64,000 nucleotides of DNA from NCBI GenBank assembly GCA_000961655.1, contig LADR01000065.1:124001-188000 (forward strand), given 5' to 3'. Under the pieces are notes generated by a model, which was given only the letters and a program-made list of their open reading frames with translations, was not told the DNA's origin and ran no database searches. The translations under genes and the position numbers were made by a program. Shown here piece after piece: positions 53,913 through 62,994 of this stretch. Each line of letters begins with the position of its first letter. The first letter of the stretch is position 1. This DNA comes from Desulfatitalea sp. BRH_c12 (GTDB taxonomy: Bacteria > Desulfobacterota > Desulfobacteria > Desulfobacterales > Desulfosarcinaceae).

Positions 53913-54851
53913 TCAGGCGGTGCGTGTGAGATCGTGCGCCATGCCCGCTACCAGGGACTTGAGCGTGACCACAACGCGCTCATGGTCCTGGTACAGGGCC
54001 ATGAGGGGCTCGCTCAGGCGCTCGACCATGCGCATCAGAATCTCATCATATGCGCGCCGGCCATCTACCCATTCACGTACGAGCCTTTGCATCCACTCAG
54101 TCGTCTCAATCGATGCGAGCAGGGCTGGGCGCGGATTAGAAAGGACTCCGAAGTGAGCAAATCCCAGCCTTTTGACGCCTGTTGCGGCGATGGCACGGAT
54201 GGTGTCAAGATAGGTCTGCTGGCGGTACTCGGGAGCAAAGGCGGTGGGAACGATTAAAGGGTTATGGTGATCCGTGCGTCCACACAGGCCGCATGCGTCG
54301 CTGACGAAGACGAAGTCGCTTTGGGGGACTGAAAAGACGAGGTGGCCATTGGCGTGGCCCGGCGCGTTGAGGGCCTGGATCGAGATCCCGCCGAGATCGA
54401 GGATGTCTTCATGCTTAAGGACAAGCAGGTCCTGAGCATCAATGGGTTTCATCACCCCGGCGCGGTCACCCTCTGTGCTACGACCTGAGATGATAAGCTT
54501 GTCGAGGATGTCCTGCCGGCTGAGATACACTGATGGCTTTTCCCCGCACGCGACCTTGACGTCTGCGCTCACGCTTTTTAAACGCTGCAGAAGCTCATGG
54601 GCGCCGCCTGCATGATCGTAGTGCGCATGGGTGAGGCAAATATAAGCCACATCCTGAAAGCGGACCCCTGCCGCCGCGACTGCCGCCATCACGGTGTCGG
54701 CCGTCACCGATACTCCCGAGTCGAAAACCGCAGCCCGCTCGCCCTTCACCAGAAAAACCGAAGTAAACCCGGCCCGGCCGAACATTAGGGTGTCAATCTG
54801 AAAAAGCCGATCGTCTATCCGGTGGAGGACCGGTTTGTTGAGATCTGTCAA
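53913..54851 (-). CDS. MBL-fold metallo-hydrolase
   Basis: A 312-residue metallo-beta-lactamase-fold enzyme starting at TTG after GGGGAAG. Metal motifs are THAHYDHAGG (HxHxDH), the downstream His in NAPGHANGH, Asp in FVFVSDACG, and His in RLGFAHFGVL. The layout is that of glyoxalase II-like or lactonase-like members; the C-terminal 70 residues are helical. Substrate unknown. Same strand as the flavoprotein upstream, with a gap of about 90 bases. Confidence 0.85.
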   Translation of the reverse strand: MTDLNKPVLHRIDDRLFQIDTLMFGRAGFTSVFLVKGERAAVFDSGVSVTADTVMAAVAAAGVRFQDVAYICLTHAHYDHAGGAHELLQRLKSVSADVKVACGEKPSVYLSRQDILDKLIISGRSTEGDRAGVMKPIDAQDLLVLKHEDILDLGGISIQALNAPGHANGHLVFSVPQSDFVFVSDACGLCGRTDHHNPLIVPTAFAPEYRQQTYLDTIRAIAATGVKRLGFAHFGVLSNPRPALLASIETTEWMQRLVREWVDGRRAYDEILMRMVERLSEPLMALYQDHERVVVTLKSLVAGMAHDLTRTA

Positions 54852-54943
54852 TTGATCTTCCCCTTTTATAGAGTATCATCGACGCTCGGATGAACTTTCA
54901 TTTTTAGGTCTCTTCCACTGGGTGTCAAGGCATTGGTTTCAGT

Positions 54944-56518
54944 TCAGCATTGGGCTGGTTGAATAAAGGATACGGATATCCGGTCGGTTCCCACATCATA
55001 TCCTGTAGATGAATTACCATACTTGCTGTGTTCCTGTTCTTCGGGGAACTCCTTGCGTTTAAAACTGCCCAAACTCTCTTGGCGGGCGAGACTTGCGGTG
55101 AATATGGTTCTGAGCACAAGACATGCCCCGAGCTGGTCTGATCTATCGATCGTTTCGACGACTGACCGGGGCGCGAACGCTCTGATGTCGGCCTCGGTTT
55201 TGCGCAGCAAGGTCAGCCCTGTACGTAGCCCTTGCCCGGTGCGCACCACCCCGGCATGGCTCCAGGCAATGTCACGGATCTGTCTTCCAAGCTGTCGCAA
55301 AGATGCCCCGGTTGGAGATCGCCTGGATGACTGGCTGTTTGCGTGCGCCTCTGTTCCGACGCGGGGCAATGGGTGGGACAATCCCCATTGAGCGGCGTGC
55401 GTGCCGGCAATTTTCCCGAAAACGGTGCATTCGGCCAATGCATTGCCGCCCCGGCGGTTGGCGCCATGCAGCCCCCAGGCGACTTCACCGCACGCAAAAA
55501 GGCCAGGCAGTTGAGTTTGGGTGTCCGCGGTGGTTTGAATACCTCCCATGAAAAAGTGGACGGCTGGTGCCACGGCGAAGGGTTTGTTTTTAAAATCGAA
55601 TTTTAATTTTGCAAGCATGGCCAGGGGAGGGCGCATCCAGCTTTCGGAGGGCACGCGCCGGTAATCCATGTAGACAGGCCCCGCGCGCATCGCTTCATGG
55701 AGCAGCACCGACAGATCGTCCCGTCTTTTGAGGATCATGTCATTGAGGTTTTCCAGTCCGTAGTATGCGGCGAGATCCTCCTCGGCGGCATTGATCAAGC
55801 GGGCGCTCTTGGGCACCGGCGGATAGAGCAGGATGGAAGGTATGCCGGGCTCGGCCTGCACAAATGGGTAGAACTGGACGAACTCCATGTCGCACAGGTT
55901 GAGTCCGGCCCTGAGGGCCATCGCGTATCCCTGACCCAAGGCACGTTTCTGGTTGTCGTTGCGACGATAAATGGCGCCCGCGCCGCCACTGGCTAATATG
56001 ACGGCCGGTGCGTACAATTTCAGCAGGCGCCCCGCCTTATCCATTGCCGCTACGCCACACACCTGGCCGTCTTGGCTTAAAATATCGGTGACGTGAAAAT
56101 CAACCTGCACCGTGAGCTTCTGCGATTCTTGCACGCTTGCGGCGAGCGTCTTCATCAGCGTCAAGCCAGGGATCACCTCCGGCCGCGCTGACTTGACCAT
56201 GTAATTTTCGTGGCTTTCGACGATCGTGCACCCAGCGTCTCGCAGAAATGAAATGGCGGGGACGATCCCTTGCGCGACGGCCTCTATGTGCGGCAGGCTA
56301 TTGAGCTTTTTGCCGATCAAAAGCGTGTCGCGTATATACGCATCCGGTCCGTAAGAGTTGGTGGGGCCTGCGAAGACCCCATTGGAAATGGCCGAATTGG
56401 ATGCAAGACCTACCGTTTTGCGGGTCAGGAGCAGAACTTTTGCGCCTTGATCGCACGCCGCTCCGGCCGCCATAATCCCTGCAAGCCCGGCCCCTATGAC
56501 AATGACATCGGCATCCAT
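54944..56518 (-). CDS. FAD-dependent oxidoreductase, fumarate reductase/aspartate oxidase superfamily
   Basis: A 524-residue flavoprotein. FAD-binding VIVIGAGLAGIMAAGAACDQG at the N terminus, SNSAISNGVF, LASGGAGAIYRRNDN, and the C-terminal GLFACGEVAWGLHGANRRGGNAL typical of the SdhA/FrdA/NadB superfamily. The C-terminal helical domain ends LARQESLGSFKRKEFPEE and then a non-standard tail. No iron-sulfur or membrane partner is adjacent, so it is not a standard succinate dehydrogenase. Good GGGAGG ribosome site. Substrate unknown. Confidence 0.85.
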   Translation of the reverse strand: MDADVIVIGAGLAGIMAAGAACDQGAKVLLLTRKTVGLASNSAISNGVFAGPTNSYGPDAYIRDTLLIGKKLNSLPHIEAVAQGIVPAISFLRDAGCTIVESHENYMVKSARPEVIPGLTLMKTLAASVQESQKLTVQVDFHVTDILSQDGQVCGVAAMDKAGRLLKLYAPAVILASGGAGAIYRRNDNQKRALGQGYAMALRAGLNLCDMEFVQFYPFVQAEPGIPSILLYPPVPKSARLINAAEEDLAAYYGLENLNDMILKRRDDLSVLLHEAMRAGPVYMDYRRVPSESWMRPPLAMLAKLKFDFKNKPFAVAPAVHFFMGGIQTTADTQTQLPGLFACGEVAWGLHGANRRGGNALAECTVFGKIAGTHAAQWGLSHPLPRVGTEAHANSQSSRRSPTGASLRQLGRQIRDIAWSHAGVVRTGQGLRTGLTLLRKTEADIRAFAPRSVVETIDRSDQLGACLVLRTIFTASLARQESLGSFKRKEFPEEQEHSKYGNSSTGYDVGTDRISVSFIQPAQC

Positions 56519-56746
56519 GATTTCCTCCCGTGTAGATCTCAGTCGTTAACGCGCGGTATATTGGCTATCGTGTGCAAAAAGTACCTAGTATTATTTATCT
56601 GGTTATGAACTTCGCTCAAGTGATTATGGTGAAGCGCGTTGCGAAAAGTCAGCGCTAAAAGTTGCGAAAACTCGCCGCGTAATTTTGCTTGACCATATCA
56701 ATTTTAGTTTGATTTTTCGATATTGAATTTTGGATGGGAATTTTTG
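56519..56746. other. junction of host DNA and Mu-like prophage
   Basis: Contains a REP-like unit (CTGGTTATGAACTTCGCTCA from 56600). From 56630 on lies a TGAAGCGCGTTGCGAAAAG end with two direct GTTGCGAAAA sites at 56638 and 56661. Confidence 0.5.
56630..56670. other. putative Mu-like prophage end
   Basis: TGAAGCGCGTTGCGAAAAG resembles the right end of phage Mu as I remember it (TGAAGCG..., with CGAAA transposase sites), and GTTGCGAAAA repeats 23 bases apart. The first bases could instead belong to the REP palindrome that overlaps here, so the exact end is uncertain. Confidence 0.45.
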
Positions 56747-56781
56747 CCTGATCGGACAAACGGACCGATCAGGCTTTTTTT
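56747..56781 (+). terminator. Rho-independent terminator-like hairpin
   Basis: CCTGATCGG (56747-56755) pairs with CCGATCAGG (56765-56773), followed by C and seven T on the plus strand. No plus-strand gene ends here; it may shield the prophage from outside transcription. Confidence 0.65.
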
Positions 56782-56800
56782 GTCCTTATATATATGAAGG

Positions 56801-57556
56801 CTACTTGGTTACAAGTAGCTCATGCGCTTTTGACACCTCTTTTCTGGAGGCGCTGTATGTCAAACTGACCGGCTTGAGTTTGAATTCTCGGAAAACATCG
56901 CGCATAACGGGATGGTCGCCGATGCTGAGGATAAAATCAGCATTCAGGTCCTTCAGTTTTTCTGCCATTTCTTCGAAATCAGCCAATCCGAAATTATGGT
57001 TGTAATGGGGCGCTTTGTAATAGGGTGGATCGAGAAAAAAGAACGTGCCAGGTTTATCATAGGTTTTAATGAACTGCTGCCAGGTCAAGTGTTCGATGGT
57101 GACGCCGGACAGTCGCAAGTGCACCTCTGACATTTCTTCCTCTATACGCAGCAGGTTTATTCTGGGTCTACTCATGGGCGATGCACCAAACGTGCGGCCC
57201 CTCACCCTGCCAGCGAAACACAGCCGTTGCAGGTAGTAATAGCGCGCGGCGCGCTGAATATCAGTAAGCCCGCCGGCGGCCTGCTGACGTTTCCAATCTT
57301 CAAACCACTCCCTTGAGGCGATCAGCCATTTAAACTGCCTTAAAAATTCCTCAAGATGATTTTGAATCACCCGATAAAAACATACAAGATCACCGTCAAG
57401 GTCATTGATGACCTCGTACTTGCTCGGCTCCTTGCGAAAAAATACCCAGGCCGCGCCGGCAAATACCTCGCAATAGGCGCGATGTTTCGGGATCATTGAA
57501 ATGATGGTCTTTGAAAGCTTGGATTTTCCACCGATATAGGCCAGAGGGCTGTCCAT
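56801..57556 (-). CDS. D12-class DNA adenine methylase (Dam-like)
   Basis: A 251-residue N6-adenine methyltransferase. Motifs: SPLAYIGGKSKLSKTI (SAM-binding FxGGK type) at the N terminus, EVFAGAAWVFF, the catalytic DPPYYKAPHYN (about 176) and an ending typical of phage D12 enzymes. CAGGAG ribosome site. As the last gene of the prophage it occupies a place like mom in Mu; it may protect phage DNA from restriction. Recognition site unknown, possibly GATC. Confidence 0.88.
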   Translation of the reverse strand: MDSPLAYIGGKSKLSKTIISMIPKHRAYCEVFAGAAWVFFRKEPSKYEVINDLDGDLVCFYRVIQNHLEEFLRQFKWLIASREWFEDWKRQQAAGGLTDIQRAARYYYLQRLCFAGRVRGRTFGASPMSRPRINLLRIEEEMSEVHLRLSGVTIEHLTWQQFIKTYDKPGTFFFLDPPYYKAPHYNHNFGLADFEEMAEKLKDLNADFILSIGDHPVMRDVFREFKLKPVSLTYSASRKEVSKAHELLVTK

Positions 57557-57808
57557 TGCAAAACTCCTGTATGTATTGGACGGTTTTATTCGGCATTCTG
57601 CCTTTGGCCTAAGCAGTAAGGCCGTCCGTTCAGGATGTTGGGCTGTCCCTTCAGCTCTTCGCCCCGCAGGAGCTGCTAACTCCTGCGGGGTGGCCTTTCT
57701 CTATATTTCAAGGCTAACTAAGATGTTGGCCCGAATACAATGTGATGGCTGACTCAGCTGGCCAGCACGAGATTTACACTAATTGTCACGGTCAGGCCCA
57801 GTGATGGG
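57557..57808. other. intergenic hairpin region
   Basis: A perfect 11-bp stem CCCCGCAGGAG (57662-57672) and CTCCTGCGGGG (57680-57690) with loop CTGCTAA lies between the cargo genes and dam. On the minus strand it follows the cargo operon; no strong T-run, so its termination activity is uncertain. Confidence 0.5.
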
Positions 57809-59377
57809 CTATTTGATCGCCAGCGTGCCGGCGCCTGCGCCGATCTGAAAAGTACTGCCGCCTGCAATCGAAACGTTGGTCGGCGTGGTGGCCGACGACA
57901 CCGTGTAGATGTGCAGGGTCCAGTCGTTGCTGTCGGGTGCCGTAAATGCCACCACCGATCCGCCCGTGACTTCTCCCTGGATCTGATACGCCCCGGTCAA
58001 AGGGTTGTACCAGGCGTAGGCCGCAAGGCCTGCGACATGCGACAGGTCCAGCTCGGCCGCCCCGCCGAACGGAAAGTAGGCCACGTATTCTTGTCCGGGA
58101 TTGGCAGCCAGGGCGACCGCGTTGCCGGACACCACCAGGCCGACCTGCGGCACCAGGTCGCCCATGTTCGACACCCGGTTCCTGAAAAAGCGGGCTGCAT
58201 GGCCGCAATCGGGTGCGGCCGTAAAATCGCTGGCATAGGTCGGCCCCAGATAGCCCGAGTTTTCGTTGCCGCTGACATAGGCGGCCGTGCCGGCCACCAG
58301 GGCCATTTCCCATACCGCGCGCCGGATCTGGGCGCGGGTGAAATTACCGCGTGTGACATAGTATTCGCGCCAGCGGTCGGTCATAGCCGTTGGCACCGCC
58401 CGGCTGGCCCAGGTAGCGGCAAAGGTGGCAAAATCCGGCGGGGCATCCGAGCCATCGCTGTAGTAAGGGGCGTTGGTCGGAAAAATGCCGCCGCTGCCGC
58501 CGCCGGTGCGACTGCTGACCGGGTGCTGCCAGGGATCGTTGGCCAAAAACCAGTCGGTGAACCAGTTGATCCAGTCGTTGGTGCGGTACTCGCTGATATC
58601 GATGCCGGTGTCCCAGATCACCATCGGATAGCAGCCCAGGCGGGCAACGGCATATTTGAACAGGCGGATCTCGGCTTCGGACTGGGCGGCGATGCCGTTG
58701 GCGCTGGGCGCTTCGGCATCGTCAGAAAAAAACATGATGTAATGGCCCATGCCGGCATCGCGGATGGCGTCGTAATGGTCATTTAAGCGGTCCCACATGG
58801 CCGTGTTGAACGTGACCCCTTCTTCACCGATCACATAGGGGATGGCCTCCTGGGCGTGGGTAAAGTACACCAATGTAGTGCCAATGATGCGCGCCCCGAC
58901 CGTCTGGTCGGCCCAGGTGATAAAATCGCCAACACCGCCGGCCGTGGGCGTGCTTTTGAACCACTCGCGCACCGGCAGCATGATCGGCGCGTCGTACTTG
59001 CCCGCGTCGCTGAGCAGCCAGCGCTTGAAGGTGGGCATCAATTGACCGGGCAGGCCGGCATCGATGCAGATAAACGAACCGCTATGCGCGTTCAGATCGC
59101 TGTCCGGCGAGCTGGTCGTGTAGGTCCACGCACCGATCCGGTCCGGCATGAAAAAGATCTTCCAGGTGTTGGCGCCGGCGTAAAAGCCCAACTGGATGAC
59201 CGTCCGGCCGGTGGCGGTGTGGACGAACGTGCCGGTCAATGCGACATCGAACGGATTACCCGACCAGGTCGCATCGGGCAGCGTCACTACAAACCGTTTC
59301 CATTTGCCCACATCTTCGCCGAACGCAGCTGAGCTGCAGGCAAAGACAAACGCGATGGTCAAAAGTATTTTCTTCAT
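57809..59377 (-). CDS. secreted DUF5060 / glycoside-hydrolase-like protein (prophage cargo)
   Basis: A 522-residue exported protein with a signal peptide (cut near AFGED). The N-terminal 90 residues match DUF5060 (KWKRFVVTLPDATWSGNPFD), a beta-sandwich that precedes glycosidase barrels. The middle fits a TIM-barrel hydrolase of the DUF4038 type (FSDDAEAPSANGIAAQ, PMVIWDTGIDISEYRTNDW). The C-terminal 120 residues are beta-rich. Its place just after tail-fibre genes in a Mu-like prophage is unusual. It may degrade a surface polysaccharide, or be a lysogenic-conversion gene. It overlaps the preceding gene by four bases. Confidence 0.7.
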   Translation of the reverse strand: MKKILLTIAFVFACSSAAFGEDVGKWKRFVVTLPDATWSGNPFDVALTGTFVHTATGRTVIQLGFYAGANTWKIFFMPDRIGAWTYTTSSPDSDLNAHSGSFICIDAGLPGQLMPTFKRWLLSDAGKYDAPIMLPVREWFKSTPTAGGVGDFITWADQTVGARIIGTTLVYFTHAQEAIPYVIGEEGVTFNTAMWDRLNDHYDAIRDAGMGHYIMFFSDDAEAPSANGIAAQSEAEIRLFKYAVARLGCYPMVIWDTGIDISEYRTNDWINWFTDWFLANDPWQHPVSSRTGGGSGGIFPTNAPYYSDGSDAPPDFATFAATWASRAVPTAMTDRWREYYVTRGNFTRAQIRRAVWEMALVAGTAAYVSGNENSGYLGPTYASDFTAAPDCGHAARFFRNRVSNMGDLVPQVGLVVSGNAVALAANPGQEYVAYFPFGGAAELDLSHVAGLAAYAWYNPLTGAYQIQGEVTGGSVVAFTAPDSNDWTLHIYTVSSATTPTNVSIAGGSTFQIGAGAGTLAIK

Positions 59378-59982
59378 CGGGTGTACTCCAGGATAAAACC
59401 GTATTTATACGAGCTGACCTCCAAACCCGTGCTGATGTCGGCCATATCGTAGCCGGAGGCGTCCGGGCCGTCAGTGCGCAGGTATTCGAACGTGGATCCG
59501 CCGGTGCTTCTTGGAAAGATGAAGCTGCCGCCCTGCAGCGTGCCGCCGTAGCAAATTTCATCTCCAGGTGAAAAAGCCGCATTCAAATCGCCGTCCGACC
59601 ACACCCAGCTGCTTGCTGCCGGGCTGATGCCGGCCTCGGCCACCTGAACCCGATTGACGTAAAAAACCGCCTTGGCCACGTTGGTCGCGTTGGTATCGTT
59701 GGAAGTGCCAAAATACCATCTGATACGGTTGGCCGTGCCGGCCTCTGATGCTGTGAAGCAATCCACCACCGTCACATACTGCGACGAAAGAATACTGAAT
59801 GAGGAGCCGCTGGGGTAGCTTGTCTCCGCGCAGTCGGTCGACCAGTTGCCGGCGCAAACGCTCTGGCCGGTCGGTGGTTCGCCGCCGAACTGATAGGCAT
59901 TGATCAGAAAAACGGTGTCGGCCTGCGCGGCCATGCAGATCAGGGAGATGGTCAGCAGTAAAATGGAGAGTCTTTTCTTCAT
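59374..59982 (-). CDS. secreted hypothetical protein (prophage cargo)
   Basis: A 202-residue protein with a signal peptide (MKKRLSILLLTISLICMAAQ, cleavage before DTVFL). The rest is predicted beta-rich with four cysteines (SVCAGNWSTDCAETS, VVDCF, EICYGG), consistent with disulfides. No recognised family. It overlaps both neighbours by four bases, so it is part of one translationally coupled unit with the DUF5060 protein and the lipoprotein upstream. Confidence 0.65.
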   Translation of the reverse strand: MKKRLSILLLTISLICMAAQADTVFLINAYQFGGEPPTGQSVCAGNWSTDCAETSYPSGSSFSILSSQYVTVVDCFTASEAGTANRIRWYFGTSNDTNATNVAKAVFYVNRVQVAEAGISPAASSWVWSDGDLNAAFSPGDEICYGGTLQGGSFIFPRSTGGSTFEYLRTDGPDASGYDMADISTGLEVSSYKYGFILEYTR

Positions 59983-61226
59983 AACAGCGTCCTTGTTCCG
60001 ATGATCCAGATTTTAAGCCCCTTGCCGGCGACTGTGCTGCCGACCTGGTCGATGTCGATGGTGATCTCGGCATCGTTGGCAAGGCTCGTATCCGACAGCA
60101 CCGCGGCCGTGGCCGCCGTGGCACTTGACTTTTCGGCCGCATCGATCGTGAGTTTGGTGGAAAGAATCGAAGCGCTGGCCTCGTTGACATCCACGGTTAT
60201 GGTCGCACCGGCCGGGGCTGTGTTGACGCTGGCCCGCACGGCCGTCACCATCATGGCGTGTGGCATCCGGAAGGTGACCTTACCCGTGCCGGCGGTCAGA
60301 TCGCTGCCTTCATCCGAACAGGCGATGCCCAATGCAACCGGAAAAACATTGCCCGCGCCGGTCAGGTCTTTATTAGATAAGGTCGCGGCGTTGTCGTTGG
60401 AAGCAAACGTTTCGGTGGCCGAACCGTTGCCCATGGTGATGTTGTGAGCGCCATCTCTGCCCATACGGCCCGAGACAAGCGCGGATTGCAGGCCCAGATC
60501 GATGTCCACGGAGACCGATGTTTTGGCCTCCGGTATGCCCGAAGAGTTCCACCCATACAGCGCATTGGCTACTGCGCCGGGGTTTAAAAGGTATGTATCG
60601 GAAATATCCGGGATGTTACCCGCGTGAATATCAATAGCCCCTTGGTCCACCGTCCAATCCAGACCGGCAGCTGATCCGAGCAGTTGCGAAAGCGTTACGC
60701 CCAAAGGGTTGTTGGGGTCGACAAAGGTCAGATCGTCGTTGACGCGCGAAATGCCATGATTCACCGTTCCGACTTTAATGGCGCCCGCCACGATGAGCCC
60801 GTCCGCTCCGTCCGGGGTCACACCCGGATAGCTTGCGCCACCGCCACCGTGAGTTTCGGCGGCAGTCTTAAGCTGCGCCGGGCTTATCAGACGCGGAGCG
60901 GTTTCGGTGCCGTCGAGGATCTCCTGGACCGTTGCCGCCGATACCGTATTTTGCTTTGCTCCCAGGGCGGCCAAGACCGGATCGGAGACCGGCAGCTCGC
61001 GTAAAAGAAACTTTTTGGTGCTGCCTGCCGAACCCATGGCTTTGTCGGACACGTCAACGCCGACCACCAAGTCGTCTCCGGCCGGCGTGGCTAAATTGTA
61101 GTCGCTGATCCGGGCCTCGGCCTGTTCGGCCTGTCGCAGCAGTTCGTAATCGGGCGCTTGCCGGCCCCAGCCCGCACAGCCGGTAAGCCAGGCGGTTGCA
61201 ATCATGACAATCAGATACCGTGGCAT
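59979..61226 (-). CDS. tail-fibre-like lipoprotein
   Basis: A 415-residue protein from MPRYLIVMIATAWLTGCAG, a lipoprotein signal with lipobox LTGC; GGAGAAG upstream supports this start over the longer frame. The body contains fibre-like segments (GVDVSDKAMGSAGSTKKFLL, NNPLGVTLSQLLGSAAGLDW, DGLIVAGAIKVGTVNHG), and the C terminus resembles phage appendage domains (TGKVTFRMPHAMMVTAVRAS). A tail-fibre-type architecture behind a lipoprotein signal is odd and suggests display on the host surface. Confidence 0.65.
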   Translation of the reverse strand: MPRYLIVMIATAWLTGCAGWGRQAPDYELLRQAEQAEARISDYNLATPAGDDLVVGVDVSDKAMGSAGSTKKFLLRELPVSDPVLAALGAKQNTVSAATVQEILDGTETAPRLISPAQLKTAAETHGGGGASYPGVTPDGADGLIVAGAIKVGTVNHGISRVNDDLTFVDPNNPLGVTLSQLLGSAAGLDWTVDQGAIDIHAGNIPDISDTYLLNPGAVANALYGWNSSGIPEAKTSVSVDIDLGLQSALVSGRMGRDGAHNITMGNGSATETFASNDNAATLSNKDLTGAGNVFPVALGIACSDEGSDLTAGTGKVTFRMPHAMMVTAVRASVNTAPAGATITVDVNEASASILSTKLTIDAAEKSSATAATAAVLSDTSLANDAEITIDIDQVGSTVAGKGLKIWIIGTRTLL

Positions 61227-61236
61227 TGGTCTTCTC

Positions 61237-61674
61237 CTACATAAAAAGAAAGTAAATATCGTCCGTATCGGACCGGGGCGTCCAGATGGCATGCGTCTGG
61301 GGCTCGATCATCAGCCAGCCCGCGCGGGTGCGGCAGATGTTGGCAAAATGGTTCATATCGCGCCCGTTAAAGCGCGTGCCGGCCACAAAGCCCAGCGGCC
61401 GGTTGAACCATTGGCTGGTCGGTATTTCGCCGCGCTGGGCCGCTTCGGCGCGGCGCTTGCGCACGGTCAGCACCAGATCGATGGCGTTCTCTTCACAGGC
61501 CCACAGATTCTCGATGAAAATCGGGCCCCGCGGACGCCGCGGGCACGCATCCAATTCGGCCTGCAGCTGAGCCTTGTCCGTCGGCAGCCAGGCCGGATCC
61601 GACAAGACGATGAACTGCAGATCAGGCCACATCAGGCCCAGTTCGGAGCGGATTTGATCGCTGGTGATGAGCAT
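61237..61674 (-). CDS. conserved phage protein, unknown function
   Basis: A 145-residue protein beginning MLITSDQIRSELGLMWPDLQ. Distinct features are the CEENAID region, VAGTRFNGRDMNHFANICRT and EPQTHAIW near the C terminus; the Cys, His and Asn could form a papain-like site, but that is a guess. It lies between the tail fibre and the cargo genes of the prophage. Confidence 0.6.
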   Translation of the reverse strand: MLITSDQIRSELGLMWPDLQFIVLSDPAWLPTDKAQLQAELDACPRRPRGPIFIENLWACEENAIDLVLTVRKRRAEAAQRGEIPTSQWFNRPLGFVAGTRFNGRDMNHFANICRTRAGWLMIEPQTHAIWTPRSDTDDIYFLFM

Positions 61675-61677
61675 GGC

Positions 61678-62379
61678 CTATATCCTGTTATAGCCGTAGC
61701 CGGTCAATCTCAGCATCCCTTGGGAGATGATAGAAGATCCGGTTTCGCTGTGGTAGAATTGAAACATTCGGTTGCTGACAGGTATTTTTATGCCTGCGGT
61801 GAATACATTCCAGCGCACAACACCATTGGCATTCACAATCCCATCTCCACCGCAGGTAGTATCTGGGAACACTCCCGTTCCGTTTTTGCGGAATCGGTAC
61901 TGCGTGTTGAGGATCGTATTAGGCGTCAACTCACTTAAATAGCCCTGCTCCCAGAAGTGAACCTCTATCCAGGCCGCGTCGACCGGGACACTGTCAAGCG
62001 GCGCCCAAATTCTCGCAGCGCCCGAACCAGTAGGACCCACGGTAATCCATGTATCTACCGGGGAAAGATGCATGCCAAGCCGAAGAGAGTCGATATAGGC
62101 GCCGCCATCAGCCGCATTGACGAACGTGCCAAGCTTGGCTGCCACCGCGGCTATGGCCGCCGTGCGCGCGGCCACCTCGGCCAAAAAGCCGGTGGCCAGC
62201 TGCGTCACATCGAGCTCGGCGGGCACCAGGCCCATGGCCGCGATCAGGTTGATGATTTCGTCGGTCACCGCACTGGCCCAATCGGCCGGATCGCGTGACG
62301 CCGGGATGCCCAGTTCGGGATCGCCGTCGGTGAATTTGCCGTTGTGCAAGTTGACATCTGAATTTGATGGATAGTCCAT
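61678..62379 (-). CDS. phage tail fibre protein
   Basis: A 233-residue protein with the standard fibre N terminus (SDVNLHNGKFTDGDPELGIP, then SRDPADWASAVTDEIINLIA) that anchors to the baseplate. The C-terminal domain is beta-rich (FRKNGTGVFPDTTCGG) and presumably binds receptor. Follows the gp48-like gene by about 18 bases. Confidence 0.8.
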   Translation of the reverse strand: MDYPSNSDVNLHNGKFTDGDPELGIPASRDPADWASAVTDEIINLIAAMGLVPAELDVTQLATGFLAEVAARTAAIAAVAAKLGTFVNAADGGAYIDSLRLGMHLSPVDTWITVGPTGSGAARIWAPLDSVPVDAAWIEVHFWEQGYLSELTPNTILNTQYRFRKNGTGVFPDTTCGGDGIVNANGVVRWNVFTAGIKIPVSNRMFQFYHSETGSSIISQGMLRLTGYGYNRI

Positions 62380-62397
62380 TTAAGGTCCCGCCTTTGC

Positions 62398-62994
62398 TTA
62401 TGAATAGTCGAAATCGAGGTACACCTGCGCCGGGCGCAGGCGCGAAAACAGGCACTCCAAATAGATGCGATCCGCCACGGCCACGCCGGGCGCATGCACC
62501 GTGATCGTGTTGGCCCAGCCCTTGCCGCAGTACGTTGTGCCCAGCAGCGCCTGGCCATAACGGCGCGCGGCACGGTTGCTGATCGTGACCGCAAAGCCCA
62601 GCCGGGCCGCCATATCGATCAAATAGGGCACGGACAGTTGCCGGCGTTCGGCCCATTTGGCCGCCACCGCAGCGACACGCTGGGCCAGCGTGGCCGGCTC
62701 TCCGGCGCACGCATCGGGAAGCCCCAGCAGGCGCTCCCAATCCGGCAGCAAAGCGGCGTTGGTATCGGGAAACATTTCGGTGAGCAGCGTGCCGGCAGCG
62801 TCTTCGACCTGGTCCAGGTGACGGCCCTTGAGCGCCAGGTCGGCCTCATGGTTGGGGCCCAGCGCCAGCGGGCTCAACGCTTTTAAAACCCAGCGGTGCC
62901 GCTGGGGGCCGGTAGCCGGGTCGGACTCGTCGGCGATCCCCGTGATGCCGGTCTCGTCAAATATGGGTTGATCCGATTCGTCTAAAATCGTCAT
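62398..62994 (-). CDS. YmfQ/DUF2313-family tail protein (Mu gp48-like)
   Basis: A 198-residue baseplate-to-fibre protein. DUF2313 features are HLDQVEDAAGTLLTEMFPDT, LLPDWERLLGLPDACAGEPA, TLAQRVAAVAAKWAERRQLS and a C-terminal LECLFSRLRPAQVYLDF. The gene abuts baseplate J, in Mu order. Confidence 0.88.
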   Translation of the reverse strand: MTILDESDQPIFDETGITGIADESDPATGPQRHRWVLKALSPLALGPNHEADLALKGRHLDQVEDAAGTLLTEMFPDTNAALLPDWERLLGLPDACAGEPATLAQRVAAVAAKWAERRQLSVPYLIDMAARLGFAVTISNRAARRYGQALLGTTYCGKGWANTITVHAPGVAVADRIYLECLFSRLRPAQVYLDFDYS

